From an uncultured Beijerinckiaceae bacterium (lineage in GTDB: Bacteria > Pseudomonadota > Alphaproteobacteria > Rhizobiales > Beijerinckiaceae): a stretch of DNA of 13,888 bases. Positions within the stretch are counted from its first letter, which is position 1. Each line of letters starts with the position of its first letter. A model generated the notes under the pieces. That model searched no databases and had not been told where the DNA came from. It worked only from the letters and a program-made list of their open reading frames with translations. Location: the NCBI GenBank assembly GCA_937873345.1, contig CALMRL010000182.1, positions 1-13,888 on the forward strand. The letters run 5' to 3'. A program made the position numbers and the translations under genes. Shown here one piece after another: positions 6,549 through 13,888 of this stretch.

Positions 6549-7907
6549 ATGAGGCGTCAGACCGCCGGCCTTGAAGTCAGCAGCCGTGGAGCGTTGCAGG
6601 ATATCGTCGCCCGTCGAATGGAGGCCGAACGCAAGGCGGCCCGCCTCCCCGAACGCGACAGCAATCCCTTCGCCCAGTCGACCGATTTCGGCACGCTGCC
6701 CGGCATGCAGGAGCTGAAGCTGCAGCGCTCGGCAGCCGAACACATCGGCCTCGCCAACCCCTTCTTCCGCGTCCACGAGGCGCGTGCCGGCGCCACCACG
6801 CAGATCGGCGGCAAGTCCTTCATCAACTTCTCGTCCTACGACTACCTCGGCCTCAACGGCCATCCCGACGTGCAGGCGGCGACCTGCGAGGCGGTCGTGC
6901 GCTACGGCACCTCCAGCTCGGCGAGCCGCCTCGTCGCCGGCGAGCGCCCGATCCACCGCGAGCTGGAGCGTGAGCTGGCCGAGCACTACGGCCAGGAGGA
7001 CGCCGTCGTCTTCGTCAGCGGCCACGGCACCAACGTCACGGTGATCGGTGCGCTGCTCGGGCCGAAGGACCTCGTCATCCACGACAGCCTCGCCCACAAC
7101 TCGATCGTGCTGGGCGCCACCCTGTCGGGCGCGGCGCGGCGATCCTTCCCGCACAACGACCATCGCGCCCTCGATCGCATCCTGGCTTCGTGCCGCGCGC
7201 AGTACGAGCGCGTCCTCGTCATCGTCGAGGGGCTGTACTCGATGGACGGCGACTCGCCCGACCTCGCCGCTATCGTCGAGATCAAGGCGCGGCACGGCGC
7301 CTGGCTGATGGTCGATGAGGCGCACGGCCTGGGCGTGCTCGGCGCGACCGGCCTCGGCTCGTTCGAGAGCTGCGGCGTCGAACCGCGCGACGTCGACATA
7401 TGGATGGGCACGATGTCGAAGACGCTGTCGGGCTGCGGCGGCTACATCGCCGGCTGCCAGACGCTGATCGAATACCTGAAATGCATGTCGGGCGGCTTCA
7501 TCTACTCCGTGGGCCTCTCGCCGCCGCTCGCCGCCACCTCGCTCGCCTGCCTGCGCCTGCTGCATCGCGAGCCGGAGCGGGTGCGCCGGCTGCAGCGCAA
7601 CAGCGCCCTGTTCTGGACGCAGGCCAAGGCGCGCAAGCTCGACGTCGGCCTGAGCTGCGGCTCCGCCGTGGTCCCGGTGGTGCTGGGCTCCTCGCTGGCG
7701 GCGGTGACCCTGTCGCAGCTGATGTTCGACCGCGGCATCAACGTGCAGCCGATCATCCATCCCGCCGTGCCCGAGCGCAACGCCCGCCTGCGCTTCTTCC
7801 TGTCCGCCGAACATTCGCCCGAGCAGATCATGACGGCCGTGCAGGCCCTGTCGGAGCTGCGAAACCAGGCGGGCAAGGGGCCGAGCGGCCTCGCCCTCAC
7901 GACCTGA
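6549..7907 (+). CDS. PLP-dependent alpha-oxoamine synthase (RkpG-like)
   Basis: This 452-residue fold-type I PLP enzyme belongs to the alpha-oxoamine synthase family (BioF, KBL, serine palmitoyltransferase, HemA), which condenses an acyl thioester with an amino acid and releases CO2. Seen: FSSYDYLGL (residues 94-102), GTSSSASRLVAG (120-131), GHGTNVT (158-164), HDSLAHNS (178-185), VDEAHGLGVLG (255-265) and the Schiff-base lysine K291 in TMSKTLSGCGG. About 50 extra N-terminal residues precede the core. ATG 6549 follows AAAGG (6533-6537); an in-frame TTG at 6510 and GTG at 6537 are alternatives. Pairing with a type I polyketide synthase recalls rkpG next to rkpA of Sinorhizobium meliloti, needed for K-antigen. 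The acyl donor here is therefore probably the polyketide chain carried by the next gene's product. The amino acid used is unknown. Confidence 0.9.
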   Translation: MRRQTAGLEVSSRGALQDIVARRMEAERKAARLPERDSNPFAQSTDFGTLPGMQELKLQRSAAEHIGLANPFFRVHEARAGATTQIGGKSFINFSSYDYLGLNGHPDVQAATCEAVVRYGTSSSASRLVAGERPIHRELERELAEHYGQEDAVVFVSGHGTNVTVIGALLGPKDLVIHDSLAHNSIVLGATLSGAARRSFPHNDHRALDRILASCRAQYERVLVIVEGLYSMDGDSPDLAAIVEIKARHGAWLMVDEAHGLGVLGATGLGSFESCGVEPRDVDIWMGTMSKTLSGCGGYIAGCQTLIEYLKCMSGGFIYSVGLSPPLAATSLACLRLLHREPERVRRLQRNSALFWTQAKARKLDVGLSCGSAVVPVVLGSSLAAVTLSQLMFDRGINVQPIIHPAVPERNARLRFFLSAEHSPEQIMTAVQALSELRNQAGKGPSGLALTT

Positions 7908-7954
7908 CGAGCGCGGCATCGGCGGGCCGACGAGAATCCCCCGGCTTTATGCTC

Positions 7955-7982
7955 GTCAACCTTAAACCGGTTCCAGGTTGAC
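7955..7982. promoter_or_regulatory. 28-bp palindrome, probable operator before the polyketide synthase gene
   Basis: GTCAACCT (7955-7962) and AGGTTGAC (7975-7982) are perfect inverted repeats, and the palindrome AACCGGTT (7965-7972) sits exactly on the same centre, so 24 of 28 positions are symmetric. The right arm contributes most of a consensus -35 hexamer TTGACA (7978-7983). This is the layout of a dimeric regulator's operator overlapping a promoter. There is no T tract, so it is unlikely to be a terminator for the upstream gene. Confidence 0.6.
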
Positions 7983-8006
7983 AGGGGCGCTTCCGGCGTC
8001 AGAAAC
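7978..8006 (+). promoter_or_regulatory. Candidate promoter for the polyketide synthase gene
   Basis: A perfect TTGACA lies at 7978-7983. At a 17-base spacing the -10 position (8001-8006) reads AGAAAC, a poor match, so the promoter may need an activator or use another sigma factor. It would leave a leader of about 150 bases before the preferred start at 8163. The 255-base gap after the oxoamine synthase supports separate initiation. Confidence 0.4.
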
Positions 8007-8162
8007 AGCTGGGAGCGGTTGCGGCGGGCGGAGGAGACCGACCAACACGGGCCGCGATGCGACGGGCCCGATCACGGGCGACGCATATCGGCCCCACGGA
8101 TGCATGGCGGACCGGGTCATGCTCTCGCATGCCCGACTCGAGCGCGAGAGAACGACCGAGCC

Positions 8163-11100
8163 TTGACCAACTCAGCCACGATCCGTCGAGCGTCGACCGG
8201 CAACACCTCGACCGCCAGTACCGAGATCGCGATCGTGGGCCGGGCCTGCCGGCTGCCGGGCGCTCCGACCGTCGCCGACCTTTGGACCCTCCTGTCGTCG
8301 GGCACCTGCGCGGTGTCCCACATCCCTGACGATCGCTGGTCGAAGGAGCGGCTGAGCCATCCTCGCATCGCCGAGCGCGGCCGCTCCTACACCTGGGCCG
8401 CCGGCTGCCTCCCCGACATTTGGGGTTTCGACCCCGGCGCCTTCGGCATGTCGCCGCGCGAAGCCGAGATGATCGATCCCCAGCAGCGCCTGCTGCTGGA
8501 GCTCAGCTGGGAAGCGCTGGAGGACGCCGGCCTCTTCGGCGCTGGCCGGCAGCGAGGCGGGCGTGTTCGTCGGCGTCTCCGCGGTCGACCATTCCAATCT
8601 GCGCATGCTCGATATGGCGAGCGCCGACGCCTACATGATGACCGGCAACACCCTGTCGGTCGTCGCCAACCGCATCTCCTACATCTTCGACCTGCACGGT
8701 CCGTCCTTCATCGTCGACACCGCCTGCTCCTCGGCGCTGGTGGCCTTGAACGAGGCGGTGGTGAACCTGCAGAGCGGGCGCATCGACACGGCGATCGTCG
8801 GCGGCGTCTCCATCCTCGCCACGCCGTATTCCTTCATCGGCTTCTCGCAGGCGGCGATGCTGTCGCGCCGCGGCCTGTGTCAGGCCTTCTCCGCCAACGC
8901 CGACGGCTACGTCCGCGCCGTGCTGGTGCTGCAGACGCGGGCTGCCGCCGAGCGCGACGGCAACGTCATCTACGGCCTGATCACCGCCTCCGACAGCAAC
9001 TCGGACGGGCGGACGAACGGCATCTCGCTGCCCTCGCGCGAGTTCCAGGCCAAGCTCCTCGACAAGATGTACATCAAGGCCGGCGTCGATCCCGACAGCC
9101 TCGCCTTCTTCGAGGCGCACGGCACCGGCACGCCGGTCGGCGACCCCATCGAGGCAGGCGCGATCGGCGAGACGATCGCCAAGCATCGCTCGCGGCCGCT
9201 GCCGATCGGCTCGGTGAAGACCAACATCGGCCACATGGAGGCGGCGTCCGGGTTGGGTGGCTTGCTCAAGGCGATGCTGGCGCTGGAGCACGACGAGTTG
9301 CCGGCGTCGCTGCATTCGGCGGAACTCAACGGCAACATCGACTTCGCCGCCCTGAACCTCCAGGTCGCGCAGCAGAAGGTGCCGCTGCCGCGCAATGGCG
9401 AGCGCCGCCTCGCCGGCGTCAACTCCTTCGGCTTCGGCGGCACCAACGCCCACGTCATCCTCGCCGACGCGCCGCCGGCGCCCGAGCCGGATGTCGCCGT
9501 GCCGCCGCGCTTCCTCGTCGTCTCCGCGCACAGCCGCGGCGCCCTCCAGGCGCTCGTCGCCGACTACGCCTCGCGGCTGGAGGCGGCCGACGACGCCGAG
9601 GCGCTGGCGATCCTGTCGGCGGCCGTGCACCGGCGCGACCTGCTGAGCCCCCGCGCCGTGGTCCCCGTCGCCGATCGCGCCCCGATCGACCGGCTGGGCA
9701 TCGCTTCCCTGCTCGACGCGCTCTGCGACGAGGAGCGCGAGGTCGCGGGCGCGGTGCGCGGCACGGCGATCGAGCGCGACGCGCCGGTCTGTTTCGTGTT
9801 CTCCGGCAACGGCTCGCAGTTCGTCGGGATGGGCCTCGCCGCCTACCGCCACAACGCCCTGTTCCGCGCCCACCTCGACGCGCTGTCCGTGAAGTTCGAG
9901 GCGATCAGCGGCTGGTCGCTCGTCGCGATGCTGCACGACGAGGCGGCGCTGACGGCGAAGATCGACCTCGCCTCGGTCGCGCAGCCCTTGATGTTCGCGA
10001 TCCAGGCGGCGGCGAGCCACGCGCTCCGCCTCTGCGGCCTGGAGCCGTCCTTCATCGTAGGCCACAGCGTCGGCGAGGTCGCGGCGGCGCACGCCGCCGG
10101 CATCCTCGACGAGGCGGATGCGCTGCGTGTGATCCACGCCCGCTCGCACCACCAGGAGCTGACCTTCGGCGCCGGCACCATGGCGGTGGTGATCGGCTCG
10201 CGCGAAAGCACCGACGCGATCCTTGCCGACCTGCCGGGTGTCGAGGTCGCCGCAGCCAACTCGCCGCGCGCCTTCACCGTCTCCGGCCCCAAGGCGCAGA
10301 TCGCCAAGCTGTCGGCCGCCGCGCGCCCTCACAAGGCGCGCATCCGCAAGCTCGATCTCGAATACCCCTTCCACTCCGCGCTGATGGCGCCGGTCGAGGC
10401 GCCCCTCGTCGCAGAGCTGGCGGAGGTCGAGCACCGTTCCGCCGCCGTACCGTTCCTGTCCACCGTCACCGGCGACATCCTCGACGGGGCCGCGCTCGAC
10501 GGTCGCTACTGGTGGCGCAACGTTCGCGAGCCGGTGCTGTTCTCGGCCGCCGTCGAGGCGGCGGCCAGGGCCGGCGCCCGCATCTTCGTCGAGGTGGGGC
10601 CAAGCCCGACGCTGATGTCGCACGTCGCGGACTCGATCGACGAGCGCACCGCGACGGTGGCGACGCTGCCGACCCTCGACAAGCGCGACAGGGGCGAGGA
10701 CCCGATCGCGCTCGCCGTGGCGGCGGCGATCGCCCGGGGCGCCGCCGTCGACCGGGACAAGGCGTTCGGCACGCCGCCGACGCCGGGAAGCCGGGTGGCG
10801 CTGCCGCTCTATCCCTGGCAGCGCCGCCCATTCCGGCTCGCCGACACGCCGGAAAGCGCGTCCAACATCCTGCCGACCGCCTGGCATCCGCTGATCGGCG
10901 CCCGCTTCTCGTCCGAGCGGCTGGAGTGGCACTCATCGCTCGACACGACGCAGTTCCCCTCGCTCGCCGACCACAACGTCGACGGCCGCGCCATCCTGCC
11001 CGGCGCCGCCTTCGCCGAGATGGCGCTCGCCGTGGCGCGCGACTGGCTCGGCTCGGAGGCGGCGACGATCGTCGACCTCGAGATCACGAGCCCGATGCAG

Positions 11101-13888
11101 CTGACGCCCGACCTCGCCCGCGAGGTGGTGTGCCGGCTCTCCCCGCTCGTCAACCACGTCGAGATCGCCAGCCGCCCTCGCCTCGGGCAAACCCCCTGGC
11201 AGATCCACGCCACGGCGAAGATCCTGCGCGACCCGAGCGTCGGCGCGCTGCCCGAGATCGACGACAACGCGCCGCTGTCGCCCACCCACTTCGTCACCGG
11301 GGCGGAAATCTACGCGATGGCCGACCGCGCCGGCCTGCACTACGGCCCGACCTTCCAGAAGCTGCACACCGCGGCGGCGATGCGCTCCGATCGCATCGTG
11401 CTCGACCTGACGAGGGAAGAGGCCGATCCGGCTTACGGCGTCGACCCCGCCCGCCTCGACAGCTGCTTCCACGCGCTGGTGCTCATCATGTCGAGCCTGC
11501 GCGACGCCGTGCACGGCACCGCCTACATCCCCGTGCGCTTCGGCGAAATGATGCTGCGCCATCCCGGCCGCACCTTCACCAAGGGGCGCATCGACGTGCT
11601 GCGCCGCGACGAGCGCATCATCATCGCCAACTTCATCCTCACCGACGAGAGCGGCGAGGTTGTGCTGTTCATCCGCGACGCGCGCTTCCAGGCGATCCGC
11701 ACCTCGCGGGCCGCCGATGCGGTGCGCAAGATGATCTACGCCGCGCCGGTGCTCGCCAGCGAGCCGACCGCCGCGCGGGTCGACCGGCCGTTGACGCTCG
11801 CCGCCTTTCGCCGTCCGCTCGACGGGGCGGGCTTGTCGCAGCCCGGCATGTCGCGCCCCGACATGTCCGCGGACTTCGTGCTGCTGGAGGGCTGGGCGAC
11901 CAGCCTCGCCCTGAAGACCGCGCGCGTGCTCGCGACGGCGAACCTCGTCGACCTCGACGCCATCGTCGCCACCGGCCGGGTGCCGGCGGCGGTGAAACCC
12001 TGGCTGGAGGAGATGCTGGTCTCGCTCGACCGCTCCGGCCTCGCCCACAGGGACCCTCTCGGCCGCCATCTCGACCCCGAGGCGGAGCTGCCCGATCCCG
12101 ACGCGATCCTGCGCGCCGTCGCCCTGGAGCACCAAAGCCTGTCGGCCGAGCTGCTGGTGGCGGCGAGCACGATGACGGCGACCGCCGCCATCGAGGCGGG
12201 GCGAGGCGACGCGCTGGGACGTCCGCTCTCGGCCAAGGTGCTCGACGGCTTCGAGATCGGCTCGGCGACGGCGCACAGCTCCGCCGCCTTTCTCGCCGGC
12301 CTCGCCGAACGGTCCGTCGCCGACTGGCCGAAGGACCGCGCGACCCGCATCCTGCAGGTCGGCTTCGGGCCGCTCACCACCGAGGCGGTGCGCCTCGCCG
12401 AGGCAACAGAGGCGCGCTTGACGGTCCTCGATCCCGACCGGCGGCGCCTTGAACGCGCCCGGATGGCGCTCGCCGACCGCGGCGACGTCGACTTCGCCGG
12501 CACCGCCGACGAGCTGGCGCCGGGCGGCTTCGACCTCGTGCTCGCCGCCAACACGCTGCACCGCCACCGCCGCCTGCCGGGCTTCCTCGCCGGCCTGCGC
12601 CGGGCGATGGCGCCTGGCGCCTTGGTCGCCGCGATCGAGCCAGCGCCCTCCTTCTTCCGCGACCTGGTGCTCGGCCTCGACAGCTGCCTCGCCGGACACG
12701 GCAAGGACGGCGCCTTCGACGGCCTGTCCGTCACCGAGGCGGACTGGCTGGAAACGCTGCAGGCGCTGGGTCTCGCCGACGCCGACGTGCGCTCCGTGTC
12801 GCTCGACACCGGAGCGGCGCTGCTGCTCACCGCCGCGGTCGAGGCCGAGCGCCGCGTAGCGAAGGGCACGGGCGCCGCGCTGATCCTCGGCGAGGGCGAG
12901 GCGCAGTCGGCCTTCGCCACCCTGCTCGCCTCGTCCGGCCTGCACGTCTCGCTGTCACCGGAGGGCGAAGTCGAACAGCACGACGAGGCACCGGCCTTCG
13001 CCGTGCTGTTCGCGCACGACTTCGGCTCGCGGAACGGCTCGCACGGGACCGACGCCGCCCTCGCGCCGGTGAAGAGCCTGACGCGCCGCTGCATGAACCT
13101 GAAGCGGCTCGCCGACGCGCTCGGCGGCAAGCCGCTGGTGCTGTGGCTCGTGACGTCGGGCGCGGTCGTGGCCTCCGGCGAACGCGGCGGCGGGCGCGAA
13201 GGCGATCTGGCCGCAGCCTTCTGGGCCTTCAGCCGCACCCTCGCCAACGAGGTGCCGACGCTCGATGTCCGCCGGGTCGACGCCGCGCCGACGTTGCGCC
13301 CCGAGCGCCTCGCCGAGCGTTTGCGCGACCTCGTGCTGTCGGGCACCGACGAGACCGAGATCGTGCTCGACGAGCGCGCCACGAGGGTGCTGCGCTTCGA
13401 GATGGGCGCGGCGCACGAGCGCACGCTCCGGCATGCGTCCGGGCACGCCCCCGGTCCGGAGGGCGTCCGCAAAGGCACCGAGGCGGCCCGGCTGAAGCGC
13501 GGCGAGGGCTCCGGCATCGACCGCCTCGCCTGGGAGCCGATCCATCGCCAGGCGCCGAAGGGCGGCGAGGTCGAGATCGCCGTCGAGGCGATCGGCCTGA
13601 ACTTCCGCGACGTGATGTTCGGCCTCGGCCTGCTGCCCGAGGAGATCCTGGAGCACGGCTTCGCCGGGCCGACGCTCGGCCTCGAATGCGCGGGACGCGT
13701 CGAGCGCGTCGGCGCCGGCGTCAAGGGCCTGAAGCCCGGCCAGCGGGTGATGGCCTTCGCCAAGCACGCCTTCTCGACCCACGTCACCACCCTCGCCACG
13801 GTGGTGGCGCCGATCGACGACGAGCTGCCCTTCGCGATGGCGGCGACGATCCCCGTCGCCTTCCTCACCGCCTATCACGCGCTGATCC
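8163..13888 (+). CDS. Type I polyketide synthase (RkpA-like), frame broken in KS, 3' end outside window
   Basis: This is a giant multidomain synthase. The N-terminal frame (phase of 8163) encodes the start of a KS domain, STEIAIVGRACRLPGA through LELSWEALEDAGLFG, then loses homology near 8541. Homology resumes at 8542 one phase away (LAGSEAGVFVGVS) and stays open, without a stop, to 13888. Domains in order: KS, AT, DH, a methyltransferase-type region, a structural KR half, and the start of ER; a catalytic KR and ACP should follow outside the window. This is the order of highly reducing synthases that make saturated, fatty-acid-like chains. Start: TTG 8163 (LTNSATIRR) with GAGAG 12 bases upstream; ATG 8100 is the alternative. 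The gene is either a real pseudogene or carries a sequencing error. Partner of the upstream alpha-oxoamine synthase. Confidence 0.88.
8223..9474 (+). other. Ketosynthase (KS) domain with two lesions
   Basis: It runs from EIAIVG to NAHVILADA. The catalytic triad is present: Cys in DTACSSALVA (codon at 8725-8727), His in EAHGTGT (9118-9120) and His in KTNIGH (9232-9234). The frame breaks at about 8529-8541. The usual VRAEGGVVLVL-type loop reads VRAVLVLQ, short by about four residues at 8919/8920. The domain would carry out decarboxylative condensation of malonyl units if expressed intact. Confidence 0.88.
8529..8541 (+). other. Reading-frame break in the KS domain
   Basis: Before this point the KS reads correctly in one phase (WEALEDAGLFG); after it the KS reads correctly one phase away (LAGSEAGVFVGVS). 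The second phase has a TGA at 8470-8472, so no single frame covers both. Related KS domains have about six residues between the AG and AGS motifs; restoring that spacing would need roughly five more bases, though a one-base insertion or two-base loss would also shift the frame. Confidence 0.85.
9781..10680 (+). other. Acyltransferase (AT) domain, malonyl-type signature
   Basis: VCFVFSGNGSQFVGMG opens the domain, the nucleophile elbow is GHSVGE (Ser codon 10066-10068), and the specificity region reads YPFHS near 10375-10392. An FH pair at this place is typical of malonyl-CoA-selective AT domains, whereas methylmalonyl-type domains have YASH. Malonyl preference is inferred from that. Confidence 0.85.
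10882..11700 (+). other. Dehydratase (DH) domain
   Basis: WHPLIGARF opens it. The double-hotdog active site is complete: H-x3-G-x4-P in DHNVDGRAILPG (His codon 10972-10974) and the second-half Asp in ARLDSCFHAL (Asp codon 11458-11460). It also has the usual AGLHYGPTFQ segment (about 11329-11358). It should remove water from the 3-hydroxyacyl intermediate. Confidence 0.85.
11870..12850 (+). other. Methyltransferase-type (MT) region, possibly inactive
   Basis: The stretch between DH and ER has the pattern of a PKS C-methyltransferase insert. A helical lead-in (LALKTARVLA, PWLEEMLVSLDRSGL, PDPDAILRAVALEHQSLSAELL) is followed by a Rossmann-like core: ILQVGFGPLTTEAV (about 12349-12390), FDLVLAANTLH (12529-12561), LRRAMAPGALVAAIEPAPS and LVLGLDSCL. 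Motif I is GFGPL rather than the usual GxGxG, so SAM binding may be weak or lost. Confidence 0.65.
12860..13440 (+). other. Structural (non-catalytic) KR subdomain
   Basis: The segments VLWLVTSGAVV, AAFWAFSRTLANEVPTLDVRRVDA and DETEIVLDERATRVLRF are the standard pattern of the truncated N-terminal half of a ketoreductase that sits before ER in reducing synthases. A catalytic KR half with the Tyr-Lys pair is expected after ER, beyond the window. Confidence 0.65.
13495..13888 (+). other. Enoylreductase (ER) domain, N-terminal part
   Basis: VEIAVEAIGLNFRDVMFGLGLLP and LGLECAGRVERVGAGVKGLKPGQRVMAF are the usual opening of the MDR-type ER domain of type I synthases, followed by TIPVAFLTAYHAL at the window edge. 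The NADPH-binding GGVG-type loop lies outside. It points to full reduction of the growing chain. Confidence 0.85.

Noticed and set aside
6303..7919. 538-residue minus-strand frame opposite the oxoamine synthase
   Set aside because: It is antisense to a gene with all PLP-enzyme motifs; composition is shadow-like and no start signal is seen.
8503..10932. 809-residue open frame antisense to the polyketide synthase
   Set aside because: It is a stop-free shadow expected in high-GC coding DNA. The translation is dominated by Arg, Gly, Val, His and Asp with no motif, while the opposite strand shows complete KS and AT signatures.
8541..12452. Continuation of the N-terminal PKS phase as one 1477-residue protein
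   Set aside because: After 8541 this phase gives Arg/Pro-rich nonsense, while the neighbouring phase gives textbook KS, AT and DH sequence; the real protein changes phase here.
10933..13868. Two long antisense frames (10933-12945 and 11736-13868)
   Set aside because: They overlap each other and the DH-MT-ER coding strand, have low-complexity Arg/Ser/Ala or Gly/Arg-rich translations, and show no recognisable domain.
1..13888. CRISPR arrays, insertion sequences, integrases, rRNA, riboswitches
   Set aside because: No regularly spaced repeats, transposase or integrase motifs, terminal inverted repeats, rRNA sequence or recognisable riboswitch core were found on either strand.

Overview
This is a high-GC bacterial chromosomal window. 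Gene style and relatives suggest an alphaproteobacterium, probably of the order Hyphomicrobiales (rhizobia and methylotroph relatives). The reasons are strong GC bias at third codon positions, a BrnT/BrnA toxin-antitoxin pair, and an alpha-oxoamine synthase next to a large type I polyketide synthase, a pairing that recalls rkpG/rkpA of Sinorhizobium meliloti. The genus cannot be fixed from the sequence.

Left part (1-1634): the N-terminal half of a PHB-depolymerase-family esterase (minus strand) leaves the window at base 1. A brnT-brnA operon (plus) follows, whose antitoxin has an unusually long C-terminal tail. Next comes a CAT-anticodon tRNA on the minus strand, best read as tRNA-Ile2. Middle-left (1635-3275): a doubtful one-helix membrane protein and a clear aspartate-semialdehyde dehydrogenase (asd), both on the minus strand.

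Centre to right end (3540-13888): an envelope or lipid biosynthesis region. It holds a small exported protein and a GT-B glycosyltransferase (plus), a CDP-alcohol phosphatidyltransferase (minus, converging on the glycosyltransferase), a PLP-dependent alpha-oxoamine synthase (plus), and a very large type I polyketide synthase (plus) that runs off the right end. The visible synthase domains are KS-AT-DH-MT-(structural KR)-ER, as in highly reducing, fatty-acid-like synthases. A reasonable inference is that the synthase builds a reduced acyl chain, the oxoamine synthase condenses it with an amino acid, and the phosphotransferase and glycosyltransferase decorate the resulting lipid or surface polysaccharide.

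The most notable points are a reading-frame break inside the KS domain of the synthase (about 8529-8541), a second apparent lesion in the same domain (loss of the usual EGG-type loop near 8919), a 24/28-symmetric palindrome overlapping a TTGACA box just upstream of the synthase, and a duplicated 11-bp site flanking a TTGACG box in front of brnT. No insertion sequence, integrase, CRISPR array or rRNA was seen.
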